Source of the DNA: Trueperella sp.
Lineage (GTDB): Bacteria; Actinomycetota; Actinomycetes; Actinomycetales; Actinomycetaceae
Direction of reading: 5' to 3'
NCBI GenBank assembly: GCA_022783305.1
Contig: JALEWQ010000003.1
Location: 1-61,424, forward strand
Length of the DNA stretch: 61,424 nucleotides
Each line of letters starts with the position of its first letter. Positions within the stretch are counted from its first letter, which is position 1. Below, piece by piece: positions 27,981-35,865 of this stretch. A program made the translations under genes and the position numbers. The notes beneath the pieces were generated by a model. The model ran no database searches, was not told where the DNA came from, and was given only the letters and a program-made list of their open reading frames with translations.

Positions 27981-29330
27981 GAAGTCCTCACGTAGGATTT
28001 CGGAGACGAGGAAGGCCAGCTCGAGGGACTGCTGGTGGTTGAGCCGGGGATCGACCAGGGTTTCGTAGCGCTCGCCCAGCCTGTCCGCCACGACAGCCTC
28101 CGAGCCGCCGAGCACCTCGGTGACGTCGTCACCGGTCAGCTCGATGTGGAGGCCGCCCGGGATCGTACCCATCTCACGGTGAACCCGGAAGAAGCCGCGC
28201 ACCTCGTCGAGCACGTCGTCAAGCCGGCGCGTCTTGAAGCCACCCACGGAGATGGTGTTGCCGTGCATCGGGTCGCACATCCAGGTCACGGGTCGACCGT
28301 CGGCGCGAACCGCCTCGATGATCTTTGGCAGGTGGCTTTCCACCTTGTCGGCGCCGAGGCGAGTGATGATCGTCAGGCGCCCTTCCTTGCCCTCCGGGTT
28401 GAGCTTGTCCACGAGGGCGCGCACCTCGTCCGTGGTGGCGTTCGGGCCGATCTTCACGCCGATCGGATTCTGCACGTGGGAGAGCATCTCCACGTGTGCG
28501 CCGTCGGCGTCGCGCGTGCGCTCCCCGATCCACAGGAAGTGCGCGCCGGTGTTGTAGGGCAACCCGGTGCGCGAGTCGATGCGGGTCATCGCGTCCTCGT
28601 AATCGAGCAGGAGCGCCTCGTGGGAGGAGTAGAAGTCGACCGTCTTCAGCGAATCGGTGAACGCGCCCGCGGCCCGCATGAACTGCATGGCGCGGTCGAT
28701 CTCGCGCGCCATCGCCGTGTAGCGGTGGTAGGCCGGATTGGCGGAGAAGCCACGGTTCCATTCGTGGACCTTCGTCAAGTCCGCGAATCCGCCGCCCGTG
28801 AATGCGCGAATCAAGTTGAGGGTGGCCGCCGAATGCTGGTAGGCCTCCACCAGGCGATGCGGGTCCGGCGTGCGCGACTCGGGCGTGAAGGCGTGCCCGT
28901 TGACGGCGTCGCCCATGTAAGAGGGCAGCTCGAGGCCGTCGCGACTCTCCATGGGGTTCGAACGCGGTTTCGCGTATTGACCGGCTATCCGGCCGAGTTT
29001 GACCACCGGCACCGAGGCCGAGTACGTCAGCACCACCGCCATCTGCAAGATCGTGCGGATCTTGGCGCGGATGCGGTCCGCCGTGGCGTCCGCAAAGGAC
29101 TCCGCACAGTCCCCGCCCTGGAGCACAAAGGTTTCACCGCGGGAGGCCCGCGCCATTTCCGCAGTGAGGGAATCTGCCTCACCCGCGAAGATCAGCGGGG
29201 GCAGGGATCGCAGATAGTCGACGGTCGTGCTCAGAAACGCGGCATCCGGGTAGGCCGGCTGGTGCTTGGCCGGGCGCTTCTTCCATGCCGACAGGATCTC
29301 GCGTGTCATCTCATCTGCGTCTTCAAACAT
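27978..29330 (-). CDS. aroG: Class II 3-deoxy-7-phosphoheptulonate synthase
   Basis: A 450-residue plant/actinobacterial type DAHP synthase, the first step of the shikimate pathway (PEP + erythrose 4-phosphate). Diagnostic segments are VLQGGDCAESFAD, RIAGQYAKPRSNPMES, FLWIGERTRDADGAH, WMCDPMHGN and GGLHIELTGDDVTE. It carries metal-binding Cys and His in those motifs. TAGAAT lies exactly 6 nt before the ATG, suggesting a leaderless mRNA and its own promoter. It converges on the kinase gene, an order shared with M. tuberculosis pknL-aroG. Confidence 0.95.
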   Translation of the reverse strand: MFEDADEMTREILSAWKKRPAKHQPAYPDAAFLSTTVDYLRSLPPLIFAGEADSLTAEMARASRGETFVLQGGDCAESFADATADRIRAKIRTILQMAVVLTYSASVPVVKLGRIAGQYAKPRSNPMESRDGLELPSYMGDAVNGHAFTPESRTPDPHRLVEAYQHSAATLNLIRAFTGGGFADLTKVHEWNRGFSANPAYHRYTAMAREIDRAMQFMRAAGAFTDSLKTVDFYSSHEALLLDYEDAMTRIDSRTGLPYNTGAHFLWIGERTRDADGAHVEMLSHVQNPIGVKIGPNATTDEVRALVDKLNPEGKEGRLTIITRLGADKVESHLPKIIEAVRADGRPVTWMCDPMHGNTISVGGFKTRRLDDVLDEVRGFFRVHREMGTIPGGLHIELTGDDVTEVLGGSEAVVADRLGERYETLVDPRLNHQQSLELAFLVSEILREDF

Positions 29331-29388
29331 AGAACGATTCTAGGCAAAATCCCGTGCGGGGCGAACTCGGTCCGGAGTCCGGCATGGC

Positions 29389-29419
29389 GAAGGCGGGCAG
29401 CTGCGTGCTCCCCGCCTTC
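29389..29419 (-). terminator. Hairpin after pfp, no U-tract
   Basis: GAAGGCGGGCAGC (29389-29401) pairs with GCTCCCCGCCTTC (29407-29419), 12 of 13 bases, around a 5-nt loop, just after the pfp stop on the minus strand. There is no T-run, as is common for high-GC terminators. Confidence 0.55.
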
Positions 29420-29430
29420 CCCGTGCGTCG

Positions 29431-30654
29431 TTACTCAGCGCTAGGCTGTGGCTGCCACGGCTGGCCGATGGCCTCCATGAGCTCCGCGAACCAGGGCTGG
29501 GTCACGTCGAACGCCTTGTGGCCAGCGATGCGCTTGAAGTCGATAGTGCTCAGCACATCACCGTTCTCCTCGTCATGGCCGACGACGCCGGAGACGCCCT
29601 TGATCGCCGACTCGACGGCGAGGTCGCACATCTGGCCGATCAGCTTCAGGTCGCGTTCGTTCGACTTCGCCGAGCGGGAGAAGTAGCCCGACTTTTGAAC
29701 CATGACCTTTTCCGCGCCGATGATCTTGGAAAACTTCTTCGCAAACCACTCGCCCGGGTTGATCGAATCGAGCTTGACGTGGCCAAACGGGTCCCGCTCA
29801 ACCTCGCCGCCGTCTTCCAAGATCTCCTCGACGATTTCGTTCACGCCCGCGCCCTCCGAAAGGAAGATGTTGACATTGCCCTGCTCGTCCATGATCTTGC
29901 GCAGGCGCGAGCCTTCGGCATCAAGGTCGAAGGTGATCTCGGGCAGGTAGAGTGCGTGGATGTCCCAGCGCTCCTTCGACAGGCCAGCGGAGGGTACCCA
30001 CTCCTGCTCCTCGATCCACTGGCGGTAGTAGCGGCTGGTCTCCGCCGCCAGGTAGCCGCAGCCGCGGCCCATGATCTCGTGGATGATGAGCATGCGCGGG
30101 TTGACGCGGTGTTCTCCGACAATGTTCTGGGCGAATAGCGCGCCCTGCTCGGCGGCCGAGTAGGCGCCGAGGGACTGACGGATGGGGACGATGTCGTTGT
30201 CGATCGTCTTGGGCAGGCCCACCACGGTCAGCTCGTAGTCGTGCTCGTGAAGGTAGGCGGCCAGGTCAGCGGCTGTGGTGTTCGTGTCGTCTCCACCGAT
30301 GGTGTGGAGCACGTCCACCCCGTCCTTGCGCAGCTGCTCGGCGGCCACCTCGAGGGCGTTCTCGCCGGGCTTGATGAGGCCGCGATCGATCAGGTTCTGG
30401 GAATTGGTGAGCTTGACGCGGGAGTTTCCGATCGGCGAGCCGCCGAACTTGGTCAGGATGTGTGCCTTGGCGCGCGCTTCGTCGTCGAAGACCACGAAGT
30501 TGCCCGTCAGCAGGCCGTGATAGCCATGCTGGTACCCGATGATCTCGGCGTCCGGGAGCTCCTTAGTGTAGCGCTCGATGAGGTCACCCACGGCGGTGGA
30601 GAGGCAGGGGGCGTAGCCTCCTGCGGTCAGCAATGCGATGCGGCGAATAGTCAT
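29431..30654 (-). CDS. pfp: Pyrophosphate-dependent 6-phosphofructokinase
   Basis: A 407-residue glycolytic enzyme phosphorylating fructose 6-phosphate, reversibly with PPi. The PPi-type signature is GGDDTNT at 120-126 (ATP enzymes have GGDGS) together with Lys in PKTIDNDI (148-155). The sugar site includes MGRGCGYLAAETS. ATG 30654 follows AAGGAAGG. The 58-codon upstream extension is rejected because it crosses the promoter. With ppgK elsewhere in the window this indicates phosphoanhydride-saving sugar metabolism. Confidence 0.92.
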   Translation of the reverse strand: MTIRRIALLTAGGYAPCLSTAVGDLIERYTKELPDAEIIGYQHGYHGLLTGNFVVFDDEARAKAHILTKFGGSPIGNSRVKLTNSQNLIDRGLIKPGENALEVAAEQLRKDGVDVLHTIGGDDTNTTAADLAAYLHEHDYELTVVGLPKTIDNDIVPIRQSLGAYSAAEQGALFAQNIVGEHRVNPRMLIIHEIMGRGCGYLAAETSRYYRQWIEEQEWVPSAGLSKERWDIHALYLPEITFDLDAEGSRLRKIMDEQGNVNIFLSEGAGVNEIVEEILEDGGEVERDPFGHVKLDSINPGEWFAKKFSKIIGAEKVMVQKSGYFSRSAKSNERDLKLIGQMCDLAVESAIKGVSGVVGHDEENGDVLSTIDFKRIAGHKAFDVTQPWFAELMEAIGQPWQPQPSAE

Positions 30655-30677
30655 AGGTACCTTCCTTAAAGCGGGGA

Positions 30678-30707
30678 AATATCTGCCCAAACCAATCCTA
30701 CCGTCAA
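30678..30707 (-). promoter_or_regulatory. Predicted pfp promoter
   Basis: TTGACG (plus-strand 30702-30707) and GATATT (30678-30683) on the minus strand, 18-bp spacer, ~24 nt before the ATG. It is the best -35/-10 pair seen in the window. Confidence 0.55.
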
Positions 30708-30724
30708 ACGTGGACGAGGTGCGC

Positions 30725-30756
30725 GCACTTAGGCCTAGCCCGATAGGCCAAAGTGC
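30725..30756. promoter_or_regulatory. Palindrome just upstream of the pfp promoter
   Basis: GCACTTAGGCCTA (30725-30737) mirrors TAGGCCAAAGTGC (30744-30756) with a single A/A mismatch around a 6-nt centre. It ends 18 bp from the pfp -35 box. No gene upstream reads into it and no T-run follows, so a transcription-factor site is likelier than a terminator. Confidence 0.5.
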
Positions 30757-30943
30757 GATTTCCAAGGAGGCTGGCAACGGTTGAGATAGGTCTCCTCCGG
30801 CAGGATGCGGGCCTTTGCAATTATCCAATCCTGACCAGGCGGCATGCGTGACTCATCCTCATGCGCCCTCGTCACAACGCCCCTCCTACGTGTTGCATTC
30901 ACCGCTTGGGACTACCGCATACCTCAGGTTGTAGAGTGAGCAC

Positions 30944-31315
30944 ATGCGTGAAGAGGATAACCACGACTGGGATGGCGAGTGGATCAGGCTCCAGCGGGAG
31001 ATGGAGCAGGGCCCGCGGGAGGGGTTTCGCATGTGGACCCCGGCGGAGGAGGTTGACGAGGATCCTTTCGACCCCGCTGACCTGCCGGAGGCCGAGCCCG
31101 TCGCCCCCGCCTCCCAGCCGCAGCTGGCCAGGCTCCTCTTCCTCGTGACGGCGGCGGTGGCGGTTGTCTTGGTGCTCGGGCTCGCCAACGTCCTGTATTT
31201 CTCTCGCGACTGGTGGCTCATCTTCGGCACGATCGGGCTGGTGTCCGCGGCGGCGGGCGTCTACTTCAGCGCCCCGTGGTCGCATCGCCACGACGACGAC
31301 GGCACGCGCGTTTAA
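30944..31315 (+). CDS. Small membrane protein, conserved hypothetical
   Basis: A 123-residue protein of unknown function. The acidic, Trp-containing N-terminal ~60 residues (HDWDGEWIRLQREMEQGPRE) are followed by two membrane helices (LLFLVTAAVAVVLVLGLANV and WWLIFGTIGLVSAAAGVYF), then a His/Asp-rich tail. TAGAGT lies exactly 6 nt before the ATG, suggesting a leaderless mRNA. It is followed 29 bp later by the exonuclease fusion gene, which has its own start signal. Confidence 0.7.
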   Translation: MREEDNHDWDGEWIRLQREMEQGPREGFRMWTPAEEVDEDPFDPADLPEAEPVAPASQPQLARLLFLVTAAVAVVLVLGLANVLYFSRDWWLIFGTIGLVSAAAGVYFSAPWSHRHDDDGTRV

Positions 31316-31344
31316 TTGTCGGAAGCCGATTCTACGATGGTTTC

Positions 31345-33111
31345 ATGACTGATTCACGGCCCGGCCGCTCCCTTGACCTCACCCCCGCGCGCCCGCATCG
31401 CGAGGGGATGGCTCCGCCTACGCCCGTCCAGCTCGCCTTTGACGAACTGGGCCCCTCCCTCTTCGACGTGACCTTTGTGGTAGTGGATCTAGAGACGACG
31501 GGCGGCGGGCCCGGCCTCAATTCGATCACCGAGTTCGGTGCCGTCAAGGTGCGCGGCGGGGACGTCATCGGCGAGTTCTCCTCGCTGGTCAACCCCCACG
31601 TGCCCATCCCCGGGCACATCACGTGGCTGACGGGAATCACAAATTCGATGGTGGCTCTCGCCCCGGACCTCGCGCAGGTCATGGCGCAGTTCCTCGCCTT
31701 CGTGGGCCACGAACCGGCCGTCTTCGTGGCCCACAACGCGCGCTTTGACATCTCTCACCTCAAGGTCGCCTGCGGGGAGCTTGGCTACGACTTCCCCGCC
31801 CACCCGGTGATCGATACGGTCAAGCTCGCACGCAAGGTCTTCACCAAGGACGAGACCCCGAACTATAAGCTTTCCACACTGGCCCGCGTGTGTGGAGCCG
31901 AGGTTCAGCCCAGCCACAGGGCTCTCGACGACGCGCACGCCACCGTCGACTTGCTCCACGCCATCCTCTCCCGGCTAGGCGGAATCGGGGTCACCCACCT
32001 GGCCGACCTCCTGACGGCCACCGATCCTGTGCCTGCCAAGCGCCGCGCACGGGCCTATCTTGCCGACGGGCTACCCCGCGGGCCGGGCGTGTACCGATTC
32101 ATCGGCCCGGGCGGCGAGGTTTTGTACGTCGGCACGTCGGTCAACGTCTACAAGCGGGTGCGCCAATACTTCACTGCCGCCGAACGGCGGGCAAGGATGG
32201 CGGAGATGGTCGACCTGGCGGTGGCGGTGGAGGCCACCGCCACCGCCACCCAGCTCGAGGCCAACGTCTTGGAAGTGCGCCTCATCGATGAACTGGATCC
32301 CCCGTATAACCGCCGCTCGCGGCGCACCGCGCAGCGCCCGTGGCTCGTCCTCACCAATGAGCCCTTTCCCCGTCTCAAGGTCACGCGCAAGGTTCGGCTT
32401 GCCCAGATGGGTGAGGCGTTGGGGCCGTTGACCAGTGGCAAGCAGGCGACCCGGGCCGTCGAGCTTTTGCAGGCAGCCACGGGCCTTCGCGCATGCACCG
32501 CGCGGCTTCCCGCTACGCCGGACGGCCGCTCCCCCTGCCACCTTTACGAGCTGGGCAAGTGCGACGCGCCATGCCTCACAGGCAGGCCACAGTCGGAGCA
32601 GGTCGCCGCGGTACAGGCCGCGCTCGCCGGCGACGTGGCGGGTGTGGCAAGCCACACTCTGGGCAGGATCAAGGCGTTGGCGGGTGAGGAACGCTATGAG
32701 CAGGCGGCCGGCGAGCGGGACCGTCTCTACGCGCTCGTCGCCGGCGCGAAGAACCTAGAAGAACTGCGAAGCCTCGTGGGCAACGCCCGAATCGTGGCCG
32801 CGCGCAGGTCTGGGCGCGGCTGGGACGTCGTCGTCATGGACTACGGTATGCTGCGCGCCAGCGCCACCACCCGCCCCGGCGAGGACCCGGAGGATCTGGG
32901 CGCCTGGCTGGACGCCGCGACCGAGCAGCTTCACGAGCCGGAGTTCGCCCTCCACGTCTCCCACGACGAGGTGCGGCTCCTGTCAGCTTGGCTCATGCAC
33001 GAGGACGTCCGGCTCATCAAGGTATCCCGGCCCGATTTGCTTACCCGCTCCCTGGCGGGAGGGTGCGCAGTCCAGCTCCCCCAATTGCCTGATTCGCACC
33101 CGCAGGACTAA
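31345..33111 (+). CDS. DEDDh exonuclease fused to a UvrC-like GIY-YIG nuclease
   Basis: A 588-residue two-nuclease protein of the Rv2191 type. An N-terminal DnaQ-like domain has VVVDLETTGGGPGLNSITE, VFVAHNARFDISHLK and HRALDDAHATVDLLH. After a short linker comes a GIY-YIG domain as in UvrC/Cho (PRGPGVYRFIGPGGEVLYVG, then EANVLEVRLIDELDPPYNRR) and a Cys-containing region (LYELGKCDAPCLTGR). UvrB-binding and C-terminal HhH domains of UvrC are not evident. A repair role is likely, though the actual reaction is not established. TACGAT lies 6 nt before the ATG. Confidence 0.85.
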   Translation: MTDSRPGRSLDLTPARPHREGMAPPTPVQLAFDELGPSLFDVTFVVVDLETTGGGPGLNSITEFGAVKVRGGDVIGEFSSLVNPHVPIPGHITWLTGITNSMVALAPDLAQVMAQFLAFVGHEPAVFVAHNARFDISHLKVACGELGYDFPAHPVIDTVKLARKVFTKDETPNYKLSTLARVCGAEVQPSHRALDDAHATVDLLHAILSRLGGIGVTHLADLLTATDPVPAKRRARAYLADGLPRGPGVYRFIGPGGEVLYVGTSVNVYKRVRQYFTAAERRARMAEMVDLAVAVEATATATQLEANVLEVRLIDELDPPYNRRSRRTAQRPWLVLTNEPFPRLKVTRKVRLAQMGEALGPLTSGKQATRAVELLQAATGLRACTARLPATPDGRSPCHLYELGKCDAPCLTGRPQSEQVAAVQAALAGDVAGVASHTLGRIKALAGEERYEQAAGERDRLYALVAGAKNLEELRSLVGNARIVAARRSGRGWDVVVMDYGMLRASATTRPGEDPEDLGAWLDAATEQLHEPEFALHVSHDEVRLLSAWLMHEDVRLIKVSRPDLLTRSLAGGCAVQLPQLPDSHPQD

Positions 33112-33166
33112 TCCTGTTCCCGCGGCCGCTAAACTATGACTATCCGTCCAATGTAAAGGAGCCCCC

Positions 33167-33445
33167 ATGATCACTGCCATTGTCATGATCGACGCCGAAG
33201 TTGATCAGATCCCCGAGGTTGCCGACGCCGTGGCTGGGGTGTCGTCAGTGCGCCAGGTCTACTCCGTCACGGGCGATGTGGACCTCATCGCGCTCGTCAC
33301 CGTCCCCCAGCACGAGGATCTGGCGCAGGTCATTCCCGGCAAGATCGCGAAGGTCCCCGGCGTCAAGAACGTCAAAACCTACCTGGCCTTCCAGGAGTTC
33401 TCGAAAGCCGACCTCGAAGCCGCCTTCGACATCGGCCTCGACTAG
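33167..33445 (+). CDS. Lrp/AsnC ligand-binding (RAM) domain protein
   Basis: A 92-residue stand-alone regulator-of-amino-acid-metabolism domain: MITAIVMIDAEVDQIPEVAD, GVSSVRQVYSVTGDVDLIAL, then KVPGVKNVKTYLAFQEFSK. It lacks the N-terminal helix-turn-helix of full Lrp proteins, so it probably modulates another protein or binds amino acids on its own. AAAGGAG lies 5 nt before the ATG. In actinobacteria this small gene often sits next to trpD or ctaE. Confidence 0.85.
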   Translation: MITAIVMIDAEVDQIPEVADAVAGVSSVRQVYSVTGDVDLIALVTVPQHEDLAQVIPGKIAKVPGVKNVKTYLAFQEFSKADLEAAFDIGLD

Positions 33446-33449
33446 CCGC

Positions 33450-33497
33450 CATGTGTGAGGGGGTGACGGGCGTTCGCCCGTCACCCCCTCACACATG
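33450..33497. terminator. Perfect 21-bp hairpin between convergent genes
   Basis: The arms 33450-33470 and 33477-33497 are exact reverse complements (CATGTGTGAGGGGGTGACGG plus G), closed by CGTTCG. There is no T-run on either strand. Its position between the convergent Lrp-type gene and trpD suggests a bidirectional terminator of the long-stem, U-less kind. Confidence 0.7.
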
Positions 33498-33519
33498 GGT
33501 CTGAAGCCTCGAGGCGCGT

Positions 33520-34581
33520 TCAGCCCTTCGCACTTTCGGCGCGAGCAAGCTCAGCCCAGCGCGTGAGCAGGCCGGAGGCCTTCCCTGTATCCAGGGCGTC
33601 CTCAGCCAGCTCCAGGCCGGCACGCATGCGGGCCACGAAGTCACCGTCGTCGGGACGCACGCCCTCCAGCCGCCCGTCGGCGACGATCGCTCCGGCAGCG
33701 TTGAGGACCACGGCATCTCGCACCGCGCCCTTCTGACCGTCGAGTACCTTGCGCGCGGCGGCCGCGTTGTAGGCGGCGTCCTCGCCGCGCAGATCATCGA
33801 CGGTGGCCTTCGGCAAACCAAGATCCGTCGTGGCGTCCAGGTCGCGGTAGGTCACCTCGCCGTCGCGAACCTCCCACACCTCGTTCGGCGCAGCGGTGGA
33901 CAGCTCGTCGAGCCCATTCGTGCCGCGGAAGACGAGGGCGCGCGTGCCGCGGCGGGCGAGCACGCCCGCCACGAGCGGCGCCTGGCGGGCATTGGACACA
34001 CCGATGGCTCCCACCTCGGGTCGGGCTGGATTCGTCAGCGGACCGAGAACGTTGAAGGCTGTGGGGATTCCGAGCTCGCGGCGCGCTGTGGCCGCGTACT
34101 TCATCGACGGGTGGAACTTGTTGGCAAAAAGGAAGGTGATACCGATTTCGCCGAAGATCCGCTCCACCGCATCGACGGGAAGGTCAAGGTTGACGCCGAG
34201 CGCCTCGAGGCAATCGGCCGCGCCCGACTTCGAGGACGATGCGCGGTTGCCATGCTTGACTACCTTCACGCCGGCTGCGGCGATCACGAGCGAAGCGGTG
34301 GTCGAAATGTTGACCGTGCGGAGCCTGTCGCCGCCAGTGCCAACGATGTCGAGCGAGTCCGAGGGAAGGTTGACGGGCGTGGCGTGCGCCTGCATGGAGT
34401 CGGCCAGGCCAAGGATCTCATCGATCGTCTCGCCCTTCGTTGCGAGCGCCGTCAGGAAGCCGGCCAGCGAGACCGGCGAGGTCTCCCCAGTCATCACCTG
34501 ATCCATCGCCCACGCCGTCTCCTGAGCGGACAGGTCCTGGCGGCTGACAACCTTCGCAGTGATTTCCGGCCAGGTCAGCAT
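33520..34581 (-). CDS. trpD: Anthranilate phosphoribosyltransferase
   Basis: A 353-residue enzyme of tryptophan synthesis joining anthranilate to PRPP. The PRPP loop is DIVGTGGDRLRTVNIS, followed by the KHGNRASSSKSGAADCLEAL segment and the FLFANKFHPSMKYAATARRE region. No other trp gene is nearby. The ATG overlaps the stop of the upstream receiver-like gene (TGATG), so the two are translationally coupled. A 35-codon upstream extension is rejected because it overlaps that gene. Confidence 0.93.
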   Translation of the reverse strand: MLTWPEITAKVVSRQDLSAQETAWAMDQVMTGETSPVSLAGFLTALATKGETIDEILGLADSMQAHATPVNLPSDSLDIVGTGGDRLRTVNISTTASLVIAAAGVKVVKHGNRASSSKSGAADCLEALGVNLDLPVDAVERIFGEIGITFLFANKFHPSMKYAATARRELGIPTAFNVLGPLTNPARPEVGAIGVSNARQAPLVAGVLARRGTRALVFRGTNGLDELSTAAPNEVWEVRDGEVTYRDLDATTDLGLPKATVDDLRGEDAAYNAAAARKVLDGQKGAVRDAVVLNAAGAIVADGRLEGVRPDDGDFVARMRAGLELAEDALDTGKASGLLTRWAELARAESAKG

Positions 34582-34988
34582 CAGGCGCCAGTCTTCCCGA
34601 GAACGTCGGCTACGGCCTGCGACAGCGCGCGGGCGTCGACAGGGAGGGGCAGGATCGCGTTCGGCTTGGACACACGCGCGAGCCACTCATCCTGCGGGCG
34701 GCCAATCAACACGATGTAGGGCATGTCCTCCACCAGCTCGTCACGCACGAGCTTTCCGAGACCGATTCCGCCGAGCTTGGCGGCCTCGCCGTCAAGGATA
34801 AGCAGGTCGAAGTGGTTCTCCTCCACCTTCATGTATGCGCCTTGCCAGGTGGCTGCTTCAGTCCAGTTGATGGCAGGAAGCCCCTTGCCTACGCGCCGCC
34901 CCACGGCGTGCATGACGTCATTGCGGGTGTCGCGGTTATCTGAATACACGAGCACCTCGACCGAGGTCTTGCCATCGTCCTGTGTCAT
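34581..34988 (-). CDS. Atypical response-regulator receiver-like protein coupled to trpD
   Basis: A 135-residue single domain resembling a CheY fold: strand 1 [12 protein letters not shown], strand 3 [15 protein letters not shown] with a candidate phospho-acceptor Asp66, strand 4 PYIVLIGRP, and strand 5 [12 protein letters not shown]. The conserved strand-5 Lys of true receivers is replaced by Leu115, and only one N-terminal pocket Asp (Asp17) is clear. It may therefore be a pseudo-receiver. GGAGG lies 5 nt before the ATG. No kinase is adjacent; the stop overlaps trpD. Confidence 0.7.
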   Translation of the reverse strand: MTQDDGKTSVEVLVYSDNRDTRNDVMHAVGRRVGKGLPAINWTEAATWQGAYMKVEENHFDLLILDGEAAKLGGIGLGKLVRDELVEDMPYIVLIGRPQDEWLARVSKPNAILPLPVDARALSQAVADVLGKTGA

Positions 34989-35118
34989 CTTTACCTCCAC
35001 GTAAGTTGGCTCTCCGCCAATACTACCGATTCTGGCGGCATTGGTAGAACTCGGGCCCATAATTTTGAATCGGTCAGTTTCGCTGTCCGCGCATATACGG
35101 ACTTTGTACCCACATTCG

Positions 35119-35132
35119 CCTCCGAAAGGAGG
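35119..35132 (+). other. Small GAAA-loop hairpin in the sodA upstream region
   Basis: CCTCC-GAAA-GGAGG, 61 nt before the sodA ATG. If the sodA transcript starts upstream of it, this would form a GNRA-capped hairpin in the leader. A -10 for sodA is not clear in the 204-bp intergenic region. Confidence 0.35.
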
Positions 35133-35192
35133 ATACTGGGTGGCGACCGCAGCCGCGACCAGCCCGGCCAGCGGCGTCAACTTGGAGGAAAC

Positions 35193-35807
35193 ATGGTTTA
35201 CACACTGCCCGAACTTGATTACGACTACGCAGCTCTCGAGCCGCACATCTCGGCCAAGATCATGGAGCTTCACCACAGCAAGCACCACAAGACCTATGTC
35301 GACGGCGCCAACAAGGCCCTCGAGAACCTGGCCGCAGCGCGCGAGGCGGGAGATTTTTCGAAGATTAACCAGTTCGAGAAGGACCTGGCTTTTAACCTCG
35401 GAGGCCACTCGAACCACTCCGTGTTCTGGAAGAACCTCTCCCCGAATGGTGGCGGCGAGCCCGAGGGCGAACTGGCCGAGGCGATCAAGGATGCCTTCGG
35501 CTCGTTCGATGGGTTCAAGAAGCAGTTCACCGCTGTCGCGACCGGCATCCAGGGCTCCGGCTGGGCCGTGCTGGCCTACGACACGATTGGCCAGCGCCTG
35601 ACCACCTTCCAGCTCTTCGACCAGCAGGCCAACGTCCCGGTAGGCACCTACCCGATCCTCATGCTCGACATGTGGGAGCACGCCTTCTACCTCGATTACC
35701 TCAACGTCAAGGCCGACTACGTCAAGGCCGTGTGGAACATCTTCAACTGGGAGGACGTCGCAGCCCGCTTCGCCGACGCGAAGAACGCCTCCCTCATCGT
35801 CCGCTAA
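35193..35807 (+). CDS. sodA: Superoxide dismutase (Mn/Fe)
   Basis: A 204-residue cytosolic Fe/Mn superoxide dismutase. The metal and active-site segments are [19 protein letters not shown] (first His ligand), [15 protein letters not shown] (second His region) and [20 protein letters not shown] (Asp and His ligands). Metal preference cannot be fixed by eye. TTGGAGG precedes the ATG. It is followed by a strong bidirectional terminator. Confidence 0.95.
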   Translation: MVYTLPELDYDYAALEPHISAKIMELHHSKHHKTYVDGANKALENLAAAREAGDFSKINQFEKDLAFNLGGHSNHSVFWKNLSPNGGGEPEGELAEAIKDAFGSFDGFKKQFTAVATGIQGSGWAVLAYDTIGQRLTTFQLFDQQANVPVGTYPILMLDMWEHAFYLDYLNVKADYVKAVWNIFNWEDVAARFADAKNASLIVR

Positions 35808-35816
35808 GTCGGCATC

Positions 35817-35850
35817 AAAAAGTGGGGCCCCGCGGGGCCCCACTTTTTTT
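35817..35850. terminator. Bidirectional intrinsic terminator, sodA/FKBP
   Basis: AAAAAGTGGGGCCCC (35817-35831) pairs perfectly with GGGGCCCCACTTTTTTT (35834-35850) over a 2-nt centre. The T-run on the plus strand and the A-run at the other arm make it usable for both convergent genes. Confidence 0.92.
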
Positions 35851-35865
35851 GCTTCGCGTATTCGC

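Noticed and set aside
35141-35192. GTG with AGGAGG upstream just before sodA, as a leader peptide
   Set aside because: The frame runs on into sodA out of phase for over 400 bases without resembling any protein; the AGGAGG is part of a GAAA-loop hairpin.
34989-35843. Extension of the receiver-like protein back to 420 codons
   Set aside because: It would run antisense through sodA; a GGAGG-preceded ATG at 34988 fits the domain start.
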